NCBI GenBank assembly: GCA_963747775.1
Contig: CAVVGT010000011.1
Span: 124,001-188,000 of the forward strand
From: JAGVSZ01 sp963747775
GTDB lineage: Bacteria > Pseudomonadota > Gammaproteobacteria > Burkholderiales > SG8-39
Reading direction: 5' to 3'
Length of the DNA stretch: 64,000 nucleotides
The notes beneath the pieces were generated by a model, which did no database searches, had not been told where the DNA came from, and was given only the letters and a program-made list of their open reading frames with translations. Positions 9,159-17,888 of this stretch are shown here, in pieces; position 1 is the first letter of the stretch; every line of letters starts with the position of its first letter. The translations under genes were made by a program, and so were the position numbers.

Positions 9159-10010
9159 ATGAAGCTGTGTCGTTGGGGCAAGAACGGCTACGAAAAGCCG
9201 GGGATGATCGATTCGCAGGGCATGTTGCGCGACCTGTCCAGCGTGCTGTCGAACGTCGACCAGGACACGATCTCGCCCAAGGGGCTCGCGCGGCTGCGCA
9301 AGATCAGGCCGGAGTCGCTGCCGCTCATCAAGACCGAGCCGCGCTTCGGCGTGCCCTACACGGGCATCACCAAGTTCGTCGCGATCGGCCTCAACTACAG
9401 CGATCACGCCGCGGAGTCCGGGCTGCCGGTGCCGTCCGAGCCGGTCGTGTTCATGAAGGCCACGACCTCGATCAGCGGGCCGAACGACGACGTCGTCCAG
9501 CCGCGCAGCTCGACCAAGCTCGACTGGGAAGTGGAGCTCGGCGTAGTAATCGGCACCAAGGCGCAGTACGTGCAGGAGGAGAAGGCGCTCGAGCACGTCG
9601 CCGGCTACTGCATCGTGAACGACGTGTCCGAGCGCTCGTTCCAGATGGCGACCAGCCAGTGGGACAAGGGCAAGGGCTGCGACACGTTCGGCCCGATCGG
9701 CCCGTGGCTGGTGACCACGGACGAGATCCCGAATCCCCAGACGCTCGAGATGTGGCTCGACGTGAACACCGAGCGCATGCAGACCGGCAACACGCGCACG
9801 ATGATCTTCTCGGTCGCCAGGATCGTCTCGCACCTGTCGCAGTACATGACCCTGATGCCGGGCGACATCATCACCACCGGGACGCCGCCGGGCGTCGGCA
9901 TGGGCAAGAAGCCCGAGCCGGTCTGGCTCAAACCGGGCGACGTCATGACGCTCGGAATCCAGGGTCTCGGTGAGCAGCGCCAGCGGATCGTGGCCTATAC
10001 GGGCAAGTAA
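9159..10010 (+). CDS. FAH-family hydrolase (2,4-diketo-3-deoxy-L-fuconate hydrolase-like)
   Basis: A 283-residue fumarylacetoacetate-hydrolase-fold enzyme. The N-terminal domain (MKLCRWGKNGYEKPGMID) is followed by the catalytic domain with IGLNYSDHAAE, EPVVFMKATTSISGPND and the metal-binding DWEVELGVVIG. GDIITTGTPPGVGMG closes the fold. Enzymes with this architecture hydrolyse 2,4-diketo-3-deoxy sugar acids to pyruvate plus a hydroxy acid. It is cotranscribed with the SDR gene (51-bp gap) and ends at a strong palindrome. Confidence 0.87.
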   Translation: MKLCRWGKNGYEKPGMIDSQGMLRDLSSVLSNVDQDTISPKGLARLRKIRPESLPLIKTEPRFGVPYTGITKFVAIGLNYSDHAAESGLPVPSEPVVFMKATTSISGPNDDVVQPRSSTKLDWEVELGVVIGTKAQYVQEEKALEHVAGYCIVNDVSERSFQMATSQWDKGKGCDTFGPIGPWLVTTDEIPNPQTLEMWLDVNTERMQTGNTRTMIFSVARIVSHLSQYMTLMPGDIITTGTPPGVGMGKKPEPVWLKPGDVMTLGIQGLGEQRQRIVAYTGK

Positions 10011-10030
10011 TCGCCCGGCTCCGCCGCACA

Positions 10031-10050
10031 CGGCCGCCCGCGGGCGGCCG
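10031..10050 (+). terminator. Hairpin terminator after the FAH hydrolase gene
   Basis: A perfect 20-bp palindrome made of CGGCCGCCCG and its complement begins 20 bp after the stop codon and is followed by TTCTCGTT. It is the only strong hairpin before dadA and probably ends the SDR-FAH transcript. Confidence 0.7.
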
Positions 10051-10121
10051 TTCTCGTTCCTGGCTGCGCCCGCGCGCGACTGCGTGTACGCTTTTGTCAT
10101 GACATTGGCAAGAGGCGCCGC

Positions 10122-11423
10122 ATGCGGGTGATTGTGCTAGGCGCGGGCGTCGTGGGCACGGCGAGCGCCTGGTACCTCGCGCGTGCCGGCCACGAAGTCA
10201 CGGTGATCGAGCGGCAGGGCGCGGCCGCGCTCGAGACGAGCTTCGCGAACGGCGGTCAGGTGTCCGCGAGCCACGCGGAGCCCTGGGCAAATCCGGGCGT
10301 GCCGGCCAAGCTCTTCCAGTGGCTCGGCCGCGAAGACGCGCCGCTGCTGTTCCGGCCGCGCGCGGAATGGCGCCAGTGGGTCTGGGGGGCGCGCTTTCTG
10401 TTCGAGTGCCTGCCGTTCCGCAACCGCGCCAACACCCGGCAGCTTCTCGCGCTCGCGCTCTACAGCCGGGCGCTACTGCAGCAGCTCCGGCGCGACACCG
10501 GCATCGAGTACGACCAGCTCGCACGCGGCATTCTCGCCTTCCACACCGACGAGCAGGAGTACCAGCGGGCGGTCGCGCAGGCCGAGCGGATGCGACGCTA
10601 CGGTTGCGTGTGCGAGGCGAAGACCGCCGAGGCGTGCATCCAGATCGAGCCGGCGATGCGTCACGCGGCCGACCGCATCGTCGGCGGCATCTACACGCCG
10701 GACGACGAGTCGGGCGACGCGTGCAAGTTCACCCAGGGGCTCGCGCGGCTCGCTCTGGCGCAGGGCGTGCGGTTCGAGTACGGCCGGACCATCAAGCGCC
10801 TCGAGGCAGAGGGCGGTCGCGTATGCCGCGTCGTGCTCGCCGACGCGACGGGTCGCGACGACCCGGTCGGGGCGGAGGCCTACGTCGTTGCGCTCGGGAG
10901 CTACAGCCCGCTCCTCCTGGCGCCGCTCGGCGTCTCGCTCCCGGTCTATCCGCTCAAGGGCTACTCGATCACCGTGCCGCTCGAGCCCACCGACGAAGCG
11001 CCCACGGTGAGCCTGACCGACGTCGAGCACAAACTGGTGTTCTCGCGCCTCGGCGACCGGCTCCGTGTCGCCGGCACCGCCGAGATGGACGATTACAACA
11101 CGGAAGTCGACGACGCACGCTGCCAGGCGATCGTGCGGCGGACCTTCGATCTCTTTCCGGGCGCGGGACACTCCGAGCGTGCGGCGTTCTGGACCGGCCT
11201 GCGGCCGGCGACGCCGTCCAACCTGCCGTGCGTGGGGCGCACGCGTTATGCGAACCTGTTCCTCAACACCGGGCACGGCACCCTCGGCTGGACACTGGCA
11301 TGCGGTTCGGGGCATGCGATCGCGGACATCGTGAGCGGGCGCGTGCCGGAGCCGGACTTCCGGTTCATGGGACTGCCGACGCGCGCGCGCGCCGTGCTCG
11401 TTGCGAGCCCCGGCTCCGGCTGA
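10122..11423 (+). CDS. dadA: D-amino acid dehydrogenase small subunit
   Basis: 433 residues, the usual DadA length. The FAD-binding Rossmann motif VLGAGVVGTASAWYLARAG starts at residue 4. The TSFANGGQVSASHAEPWANPG segment is the hallmark of DadA, and the C-terminal GHGTLGWTLACGSG closes the FAD site. It would oxidise D-amino acids to 2-oxoacids and pass electrons to the respiratory chain at the inner membrane. It stands alone, convergent with speD and 10 bp from it. Confidence 0.93.
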   Translation: MRVIVLGAGVVGTASAWYLARAGHEVTVIERQGAAALETSFANGGQVSASHAEPWANPGVPAKLFQWLGREDAPLLFRPRAEWRQWVWGARFLFECLPFRNRANTRQLLALALYSRALLQQLRRDTGIEYDQLARGILAFHTDEQEYQRAVAQAERMRRYGCVCEAKTAEACIQIEPAMRHAADRIVGGIYTPDDESGDACKFTQGLARLALAQGVRFEYGRTIKRLEAEGGRVCRVVLADATGRDDPVGAEAYVVALGSYSPLLLAPLGVSLPVYPLKGYSITVPLEPTDEAPTVSLTDVEHKLVFSRLGDRLRVAGTAEMDDYNTEVDDARCQAIVRRTFDLFPGAGHSERAAFWTGLRPATPSNLPCVGRTRYANLFLNTGHGTLGWTLACGSGHAIADIVSGRVPEPDFRFMGLPTRARAVLVASPGSG

Positions 11424-11433
11424 GCGGTCGCGC

Positions 11434-11859
11434 TCAGGCCGCGCGCTTATTGCGCTTGACCGGGCCGCCGCGCGGCACGTCGTGCCGCACGCAATCCTCG
11501 GGCTGGAACAGCGTGGTCAACTCGTCCACCAGCGCGCGCGCGCGCGCGGTGTTGTCGCGCGAGTAGTTGCAGACGTACGCGTCCAGGGTCACGCAGGCGA
11601 TTTCCGGCCAGGTGTGGATGGCCACATGCGACTCGGCCAGCACGACGCAACCCGTCACGCCCGCCGACGGATCCGGCGCGCCGTCGCTGCCCGGAAACTG
11701 GCGGAACAGGTCTCCGAGGACCGTGAGGCCCGCGCGCTCGATCTCCGCGATGCAGCGCTCGCGCAGCGCAGCGGCGTCAGTCAGATAGCGCGCCTCGCCG
11801 CGGCAGTGGTACAGGTTGGCGAGAACATGGAGGCCGTCCAATGCGCGCTCTCGATTCAA
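11434..11859 (-). CDS. speD: S-adenosylmethionine decarboxylase proenzyme
   Basis: A 141-residue prokaryotic SpeD. The self-cleavage site that generates the pyruvoyl group is in VVLAESHVAIHTWPE (Ser of ESH), and the LDGLHVLANLYHCRG start matches the family. The product donates aminopropyl groups for spermidine synthesis. The start is a TTG whose bases overlap the nudC stop, so translation is probably coupled; another TTG six codons downstream is possible. The C-terminus carries a short basic tail. Confidence 0.92.
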   Translation of the reverse strand: MNRERALDGLHVLANLYHCRGEARYLTDAAALRERCIAEIERAGLTVLGDLFRQFPGSDGAPDPSAGVTGCVVLAESHVAIHTWPEIACVTLDAYVCNYSRDNTARARALVDELTTLFQPEDCVRHDVPRGGPVKRNKRAA

Positions 11860-12701
11860 GTCGATCGGGCAATCATGTCGGCCACCACCGCGTCGATCAG
11901 CCGCCGCGAAATGCTGATCGGCTGCGGGAGCAGCGGGAGCTCGCGGATGTTAAACCACTGCGCCGACTCGATTTCAAGCGGATCGACACGGATTTCGCCA
12001 CTTTTCCAGTCCGCGGTGAACGCGATCATCAGGGAGTGGGGAAACGGCCAGGGCTGGCTCGCGAAATACCGCACGTTCTGCACCGCGATGCCGACTTCCT
12101 CGAGCACCTCGCGCTCGAGGCACTGCTCGAGCGTCTCGCCCGGCTCGACGAAGCCAGCGAGCGCGCTGTGCATCCCGGGCGGGAAGCGGTGCGAGCGACC
12201 GAGGAGGATCTCGTCGCGCCCGCGCCGTACCAGCGCCATGATGGCCGGCGCGATGCGCGGATAGACGACGAGCCCGCACGCCGGGCACTCCCGCGACCGC
12301 TCGCTGTCGCGCAGCGTCGTCGCCGTACCGCAGCGGCCGCAGAAGCCGTGCGTGCGGTCCCAGTCGATGATCTGCAGAGCGCGGCCAGCGAGCGCGAAGT
12401 GCGCGTCGGGCAGCCGCGAGAAGAGCGACCTCAGGCCGCGCCACTCCCAGCCTTGCGCCGCCGGCACGCTCGCACCGACGTCACAGGCATAACAGTGCTC
12501 CGGGCCGAGGCGGCCGAGGTACTGGATGTGGCCCGCCTCGAAGCCCAGCGCATCGGGGTGCAGGATCACCGGTAGCTGCGGCACGCCGCCCGACGACACC
12601 AACAGATCGCTCTCGCGGAACACGAACCACAGCGCCGACGAGATCGGTGCGGACGGCGGCTGCACCGCGCCGACGTACTCGGCCGGCGCGGTGAAGGGCA
12701 T
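11856..12701 (-). CDS. nudC: NADH pyrophosphatase (RNA-decapping Nudix hydrolase)
   Basis: 281 residues with the three NudC parts: an N-terminal domain, a zinc ribbon (CGRCG and CPACG) and the Nudix box (GFVEPGETLEQC continuing to REVLEEVGI). The downstream SQPWPFPHS motif is specific for NAD(H)-cleaving members. It hydrolyses NAD(H) and can remove NAD caps from RNA. It lies 5 bp downstream of the hydroxyisobutyrate-dehydrogenase-like gene and overlaps speD by 4 bp, giving a three-gene minus-strand unit. Confidence 0.94.
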   Translation of the reverse strand: MPFTAPAEYVGAVQPPSAPISSALWFVFRESDLLVSSGGVPQLPVILHPDALGFEAGHIQYLGRLGPEHCYACDVGASVPAAQGWEWRGLRSLFSRLPDAHFALAGRALQIIDWDRTHGFCGRCGTATTLRDSERSRECPACGLVVYPRIAPAIMALVRRGRDEILLGRSHRFPPGMHSALAGFVEPGETLEQCLEREVLEEVGIAVQNVRYFASQPWPFPHSLMIAFTADWKSGEIRVDPLEIESAQWFNIRELPLLPQPISISRRLIDAVVADMIARST

Positions 12702-12706
12702 CTCGA

Positions 12707-13579
12707 TCACGCGTTCTTCCGCAGCCGCCGCAGCAGCGAGGAGGTGTCCCAGCGCCCGCCGCCCGCCTTCTGGATCTCGGCGAAGAAGCCGTCGATCAGA
12801 CGCGTCCCGGGCAACGCGGCGCCGTTGCGCGCGGCCTCCTCCTGGCAGATGCGCAGATCCTTGCGCATCCAGTCGACCGCGAAGCCGAAGTCGAACTTGT
12901 CGGCGAGCATCGTGGCGCCGCGATTCTCCATCTGCCACGACTGCGCGGCGCCCTTCGAGATCGTGTCGAGCACGAGCTTCACATCGAGCCCCGCGCGCAA
13001 GCCGAAATCGATGCCCTCGGCGAGGCCCTGCACGACGCCGACGACGCAGATCTGATTCACCATCTTCGCGAGCTGTCCGGCGCCGGAGGGGCCGATCAGG
13101 GTCACCGCGCGCGCGAAATGCGCGATGACGGGACGCGCGCGCTCGAACGCCTGCGCATCGCCTCCGACCATCACGGTCAGCACGCCGCTCTCGGCGCCCG
13201 ACTGCCCGCCGGAGACCGGCGCGTCGAGGAAGTGGAAGCCGCGCTTCGATGCCTCGGCCGCCAGATCGCGTGCAACCTGAGCCGACGCGGTCGTGTGATC
13301 GACGTGAATTGCGCCCTTTGCCATCGCGCCGAACGAACCGTCCGGGCCGAGCGCGATCGCGCGCAGATCCGGATCGTCGCCGACGCACGAGAACACCAGC
13401 TCGGCGCCCGCGGCCGCGCTCGCCGGCGTAGCGGCGAGCCGCCCGCCGTGGCTCGCGACCCAGGTCGCGGCTTTCGCGCGAGTGCGGTTGTAGACCGTGA
13501 CGTCGTGTCCCGCCTGCGCAAGATGGCGGGCCATGGGCGCGCCCATGACCCCGAGACCGATGAACGCGACTTTCGCCAT
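12707..13579 (-). CDS. 3-hydroxyisobutyrate dehydrogenase-family oxidoreductase
   Basis: 290 residues of the beta-hydroxyacid dehydrogenase family. The NAD(P) motif is FIGLGVMGAPMA at residue 5, the substrate loop is DAPVSGGQSGAESG, and the catalytic Lys is in KMVNQ. The ATG at 13579 is the family start and follows a GCGGGAG ribosome site. Substrate is not fixed by sequence (tartronate semialdehyde, hydroxyisobutyrate or other short hydroxyacids). First gene of the unit with nudC and speD; a related protein lies at 59.9-60.8 kb. Confidence 0.9.
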   Translation of the reverse strand: MAKVAFIGLGVMGAPMARHLAQAGHDVTVYNRTRAKAATWVASHGGRLAATPASAAAGAELVFSCVGDDPDLRAIALGPDGSFGAMAKGAIHVDHTTASAQVARDLAAEASKRGFHFLDAPVSGGQSGAESGVLTVMVGGDAQAFERARPVIAHFARAVTLIGPSGAGQLAKMVNQICVVGVVQGLAEGIDFGLRAGLDVKLVLDTISKGAAQSWQMENRGATMLADKFDFGFAVDWMRKDLRICQEEAARNGAALPGTRLIDGFFAEIQKAGGGRWDTSSLLRRLRKNA

Positions 13580-13609
13580 CTCCCGCTCCTCGCAACGAAC
13601 GCCCGGCCG

Positions 13610-13615
13610 ATTATA
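13610..13615 (-). promoter_or_regulatory. -10 element for the dehydrogenase-nudC-speD unit
   Basis: On the minus strand this reads TATAAT, 31 bp before the start codon at 13579. No clear -35 box can be named. Confidence 0.5.
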
Positions 13616-13662
13616 GAGCGCACCTCGTGTGCACTCGCCTCGTCTCGCTCCGTGCCGACGCG

Positions 13663-14472
13663 CTACGCCGACGACGGGCCGGACGGGTCGAGGGTAACGG
13701 CGAGGTGCAGCCCCGGCAGGTATTCGAGGTGCAGTTGCGCGGCCTGCCGCCGCGCAAGCGCCGCGAGCAGGGGCAGCGCACACCCTGCGGAGTTTCCGGT
13801 GCGCAGGCGCTCGAGGCCGTCATCTGCGAGCGGCGTGACCGCACCGTCGGCGGCGAGCGCGAGCTCGAGCCGCGCGAGGCTCGCCGCCGAGGGCTCGTGG
13901 GCGAGCAGCAATGCGACGCCGCAGGGCGCGACGATCGGAATGGCGGCGGCGAGCGGCGCGGGGTTCGGCGCGTCGTACGCAACGAGCAGCACCCGCCGCC
14001 GCTCGGCCGCGGACTGGAGCGCGGCTTCGAGCAGGCCCGCGGCGAAGCTGCCCTGGTTGGCGCAGAGGCTGGTCGACGCCTCGCGGGAACCCGTGGCGAT
14101 GCTCCAGTAGCCCGCCGGCGCGTTGTGGACGGAGTTGTGGAACCGGGTCGGCGAGACGTCGCGCACCGGCCCCGCGAGCGTCTCGCAGATCTGGTGCAGC
14201 ACCTCGCCGTTTCCCGACGAGGAGGTGAAGACGGTCGGGAGATCGGCCGCGCGCGCACCGCTCGCCGCGAGCGCCTCGGCGCCGACGTGGAGTGCGAGCC
14301 GGACGATGTCGCCGCAGCGGCGCCGCTCCGCCGGCGGCAGCAGGTCGGCGCTCGGTCGCGGCATCTCGCCTGCCTCGTAGCGGAACTCGCCGCAAAGGAC
14401 CGCGCGCGCGGCATGCCATCCGAGCAGCCCGGGGGCGAGGAGGCCGATGCCATCGACGTGGATCGCCATCAA
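13663..14472 (-). CDS. Beta-ketoacyl synthase chain-length-factor-like protein (aryl polyene type)
   Basis: A 269-residue protein resembling the N-terminal half of a ketoacyl synthase. It shows IHVDGIGLLAPGLLGWHAA at the start, FTSSSGNGEVLHQICETL and FHNSVHNAPAGYWSIATG in the middle. The active-site cysteine position of a true synthase reads SLCANQGSFAAGLLEA, which is atypical. In aryl polyene clusters this kind of protein pairs with a complete ketosynthase to set chain length. It lies 55 bp downstream of the full ketosynthase gene. Confidence 0.85.
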   Translation of the reverse strand: MMAIHVDGIGLLAPGLLGWHAARAVLCGEFRYEAGEMPRPSADLLPPAERRRCGDIVRLALHVGAEALAASGARAADLPTVFTSSSGNGEVLHQICETLAGPVRDVSPTRFHNSVHNAPAGYWSIATGSREASTSLCANQGSFAAGLLEAALQSAAERRRVLLVAYDAPNPAPLAAAIPIVAPCGVALLLAHEPSAASLARLELALAADGAVTPLADDGLERLRTGNSAGCALPLLAALARRQAAQLHLEYLPGLHLAVTLDPSGPSSA

Positions 14473-14527
14473 CTCACCCGATGCATCGCGCGCCAGGTGC
14501 CGCTGCGAGTCGTCGTTGCCGGAGTTG

Positions 14528-15706
14528 TCAAGGCGTCCGCCCGAACACCAGGCTGCAGTTGTTGCCGCCGAAGCCGAACGAGTTCGAGAGCACGTAGCGC
14601 GCGTCGGCCGGCTCGCCTTCCAGCAGCACGTGGCAGCCGCACTCGCGGTCGAGCGCGCGGGTGTTGGCGGTGCCCGGCAGCCAGCCGTGCTCGAGGCTCA
14701 TGATCGCGACGAGCGCCTCGGTGATTCCCGCGGCGCCGAGGAGATGGCCGTGCGCGCCCTTCGTCGCGCTGCACGGCGTGCGCGACCCGAAGACGTCGCG
14801 CACCGCCCGGCCTTCTGCGGCGTCGTTGGTGCGCGTCGCCGTGCCGTGCAGGTTCACGTAGCCGATCTCCCCCGGCGCGACCGACGCCGAGGCGAGCGCG
14901 CGCTCCATCGCGAGCCGCGCGCCGAGGCCCTCGGGATGCGGCGTGGACATGTGGTAGGCGTCGGCGCTCTCCCCGACGCCGACGAGCGCGACGCCCTCTC
15001 CCGTGCGCTCGAGCAGCGCGAAGCCGGCGCCCTCGCCGATCGAGATGCCGGTCCGCTCGGCATCGAACGGACGGCAGGGCGCCTTCGATAGCAGCTCGAG
15101 CGAACGGAAGCCGTAGAGCGTGGTGAGGCAGAGGCTGTCGACGCCGCCGACGAGGGTCGCGTCGGCAAGCCCGGCGTCGATCAGCCGCGCCGCGCTGGCG
15201 AAGACCTTGGCGCTCGACGAGCACGCCGTCGACACGACGTGCGCGACGCCGCCGAGGTCGAGCATGCGCCGCACGAACGCCGCGAGCGAGAACGTGTTCT
15301 GCGTCTCGATGTAGTGGAAGTCCGCCGGCAGCGCGCCGGTGACCGGATCGCGGTGATGGTACGCGTGTTCGGTCGCGCCCACGCCCGAGGTGCTCGTGCC
15401 GAGGACCACGGCGACGCGGCGCGGACCGTAGCGCGCGCGTGCGGCCGACACCGCGTCCGCGAAGCCGTCCTGCTCGAGCCCGAGCTGCGCGAGGCGATTG
15501 TTGCGGCAGTCGAACCACGCCAGCTCCGGTCGCAGCCTCACGCGCTCGACGCCGTCCACCTGGCCGACGAACGTTTCGAGCGCGGCATCCTCGAACGTGC
15601 ACGCTCGCAGGCCCGAGCGGCGAGTGCGCAACGCGCTCCACCACGCGTCCACGCCTTCGCCGAGGCAGTTGACGCCGGTGTACGCAGTGACGATGAGGGG
15701 AGTCAA
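14528..15706 (-). CDS. Beta-ketoacyl-ACP synthase (aryl polyene type)
   Basis: About 392 residues. The catalytic triad is complete: Cys in STACSSSAKVF, His in NLHGTATR and His in GAHGHLLGAAG. The family start is TPLIVTAYTGVNCLG, which here follows a TTG at 15706; an ATG at 15847 is open in frame but adds residues without family match and would lie upstream of a TAGAAT -10 at 15738-15743. The enzyme condenses malonyl-ACP with the growing chain, with the adjacent chain-length-factor-like protein as probable partner. No ACP or ketoreductase gene is seen nearby. Confidence 0.9.
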   Translation of the reverse strand: MTPLIVTAYTGVNCLGEGVDAWWSALRTRRSGLRACTFEDAALETFVGQVDGVERVRLRPELAWFDCRNNRLAQLGLEQDGFADAVSAARARYGPRRVAVVLGTSTSGVGATEHAYHHRDPVTGALPADFHYIETQNTFSLAAFVRRMLDLGGVAHVVSTACSSSAKVFASAARLIDAGLADATLVGGVDSLCLTTLYGFRSLELLSKAPCRPFDAERTGISIGEGAGFALLERTGEGVALVGVGESADAYHMSTPHPEGLGARLAMERALASASVAPGEIGYVNLHGTATRTNDAAEGRAVRDVFGSRTPCSATKGAHGHLLGAAGITEALVAIMSLEHGWLPGTANTRALDRECGCHVLLEGEPADARYVLSNSFGFGGNNCSLVFGRTP

Positions 15707-15737
15707 GCGCGTGAGCAAGGGTGAGTTCGCGATTTCT

Positions 15738-15743
15738 ATTCTA
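15738..15743 (-). promoter_or_regulatory. -10 element for the ketosynthase gene
   Basis: The minus strand reads TAGAAT at this site, about 32 bp before the proposed TTG start. It sits in the 158-bp divergent region shared with the methyltransferase gene. It supports the shorter start for the ketosynthase. Confidence 0.4.
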
Positions 15744-15864
15744 ACAAGGCCGACCGCCCGGGCAGCGTCGCGCGCGCACCGATTGGCGCCGCACGCGGAG
15801 AGTGTGTCTTGGACGCGCGGCAGGGCGGCAAGCGCTAGACTGAACACTTTCGAGGCGCCCGCCC

Positions 15865-17058
15865 ATGCTGCCGCCGATCGGAGACGGACCCCCCAAGGCC
15901 GACGAGCGGGAGCGGCTGATTCCGCCGGAGATCCTGCCGCTCTTCGACGACACCTTCGTCCGCTCGTGTCAGCTGATCGAGGAGTATGTCACGCGCCTCG
16001 CGCTCAAGTCGGTCCGTGCGGCGGGGCTCGAGCGCGCCTGCGCCGACGGCGCAACGGTGGATGAAGCGATCGAGCGCGCGCAACTCGACCCGACCGTCGC
16101 GCGCGTGCCGGTGGCGTGGCTGCTGCGGACGCTCGTCGCGCGCGGCTGGGCCGATCGCGTGACGGCCGACGATGACGCCGCCCGGTATCGGATCGACCGC
16201 GCGCTCCCGGTCCTTGACCCGGACGAGCTGCTCGCGGCGCAGGTGGCGAACGACGAGCGGTGTCTGCCCTCGTACGGGATCGCGGCACTCGCGGCGGACG
16301 CCTACGCGGCCGTCCTGCGGGGCGAGATCACCGGCGAGCAGGCGCTCTTCGGGCCCGAGGGCGTGGTCGCGTGGTCGAAGTACTTCTCCAATGCCAATCC
16401 GCTCTATGGCGTCGCGAACGCGATCGGCGCGGTCGCGGCGGCGCGGGCCCTGCCGCGGCAGGGCGGCGAGGTGCTCGAGCTCGGCGCCGGCTTCGGCAGC
16501 GGTGCCGAGGCGCTGCTCGAGCGGATCGCGGCGACGGGCCGTGCGAACCAGGTGTCGCGATACCGGGTCACGGATCATTCGGCGATGTTCCTCCGCCGCG
16601 CCGAGCGGACGCTGCGCGCCCGCTTCTGCGCCGCGCCGCTCGAATTCCACACGCTCGACATCGACCGGCCGTTTGCCGAGGCCGGTGTGCGCCCCGCGAG
16701 TTGTGCACTCGTTTTCGGCGTCAACGTCCTGCACGTCGCGCGCGACCTGGCAGCGACGCTCGCGGAAGTGCGGGCGGCGCTCGTCGACCGGGGCGTGCTG
16801 GCGATCGCGGAGTGCGTGCGGCCGTTTACGGGCTGGCCGGTCTACGTCGAGTTCGTCTTCAACCTGCTGGTCACGTTCCGCGACCCGGTGCTCGCGCCGC
16901 CGTGGCGCCCGAACGGTGGGTTCCTGACGCCCGAGCAGTGGCGCGCGGCACTCGAGGCAAACGGGTTTAAGGACGTGCAGGTCTTCCCGGACATCGCTGC
17001 CATCCGCGAGGTCTTCCCGTCGTTCGTCGTCGCCGCGATCGTCGCGACGCGCGCATGA
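15865..17058 (+). CDS. SAM-dependent class I methyltransferase
   Basis: 397 residues. The N-terminal 150 residues form a helical, winged-helix-like domain. The Rossmann methyltransferase domain begins at GGEVLELGAGFGSG near residue 208, which is motif I, with the acidic residue of YRVTDHSAMF after the next strand. VFGVNVLHVARDL corresponds to motif IV. Such enzymes occur in aryl polyene clusters, where they methylate the aromatic head group. It overlaps the following dehydratase gene by 4 bp and is divergent from the ketosynthase. Confidence 0.85.
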   Translation: MLPPIGDGPPKADERERLIPPEILPLFDDTFVRSCQLIEEYVTRLALKSVRAAGLERACADGATVDEAIERAQLDPTVARVPVAWLLRTLVARGWADRVTADDDAARYRIDRALPVLDPDELLAAQVANDERCLPSYGIAALAADAYAAVLRGEITGEQALFGPEGVVAWSKYFSNANPLYGVANAIGAVAAARALPRQGGEVLELGAGFGSGAEALLERIAATGRANQVSRYRVTDHSAMFLRRAERTLRARFCAAPLEFHTLDIDRPFAEAGVRPASCALVFGVNVLHVARDLAATLAEVRAALVDRGVLAIAECVRPFTGWPVYVEFVFNLLVTFRDPVLAPPWRPNGGFLTPEQWRAALEANGFKDVQVFPDIAAIREVFPSFVVAAIVATRA

Positions 17059-17864
17059 CCCCGACGATTGTCGTCCCCGACGCCTATTGCGAAGGACACT
17101 TCCCGGGGCGGCCGATCCTTCCCGCCGTCGCGCTGCTCGTGCTCGTCGTCGAGCAGCTCTCCCGCGAATCGCAACGTCCGCTGCCGCTCCGCACGATCCC
17201 GTTCCTCCGGTTGCGGCAGCTCGTTGCGCCCGGCGACCGCCTGACGCTCGCCGCACGCCGCAGTAACGGCGAGCGCGTGAACGTCGAGGTGAGGCGCGAC
17301 GGTGCGGTCGTCGCGAACGGCGAGCTCGGCCTGGGTCGTCCCGAGGCGCCGGCCGGGGCGCTGGCACATTGGACGGTAGGGGCGGGGCAGCGCGCGCCCA
17401 TCGAAACCTTGCTCCCGCAGCAACCGCCGATGCGGTTCGTCACTTCGATCATCGGCGAGATGCACGAAGGCCTGGTTTGCGAGGCGCGGATTCCGGCTGC
17501 CTGTGCGCTCGTCATCGGGGGTAACGCGCCCGCCTTCGCTGCCGTGGAAGCGGCGGCGCAGACCGCGGCGCTCTGGGAGGCCGTCCGGCGCTCGCGCGAG
17601 TCACGCGGTGCCGGGCCGCGGGTCGGCTACCTTGTCGCGCTGCGCGATCTCGCCTTCTTCGCTGAGCGGATCCCGGCGGAGGCGTCCCTGGTTGCGTCGG
17701 TGCGCCTCGACGGCGCGGCGCTGCCGCTCACGCACTACGCGATCGAGGTCGGCCACGGCGGGGTGCCGGTGCTGCGCGGGAAGATCGCGACGTACCTCGC
17801 CGACGAACGCAGCGGGTCGGTTCACCGTTCCGGCCAGCGCCCCGGGAATACGAACCGCTCGTAA
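17055..17864 (+). CDS. Two-hotdog 3-hydroxyacyl-ACP dehydratase fusion (ApeI/ApeP-like)
   Basis: 269 residues holding two consecutive hotdog domains. The first (about 1-110) carries CEGHFPGRPILPAVALL, the active-site loop of FabA/FabZ/ApeI dehydratases. The second (about 120-255) starts at IETLLPQQPPMRFVTSIIGE, the signature of ApeP-type dehydratases. In known aryl polyene clusters these are separate proteins, so the fusion is unusual. Expected role is dehydration of the 3-hydroxyacyl chain to build the conjugated polyene. The 4-bp overlap with the methyltransferase gene indicates cotranslation. Confidence 0.8.
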   Translation: MTPTIVVPDAYCEGHFPGRPILPAVALLVLVVEQLSRESQRPLPLRTIPFLRLRQLVAPGDRLTLAARRSNGERVNVEVRRDGAVVANGELGLGRPEAPAGALAHWTVGAGQRAPIETLLPQQPPMRFVTSIIGEMHEGLVCEARIPAACALVIGGNAPAFAAVEAAAQTAALWEAVRRSRESRGAGPRVGYLVALRDLAFFAERIPAEASLVASVRLDGAALPLTHYAIEVGHGGVPVLRGKIATYLADERSGSVHRSGQRPGNTNRS

Positions 17865-17888
17865 CGCGCGCGTGATTCTCGGAAATTG

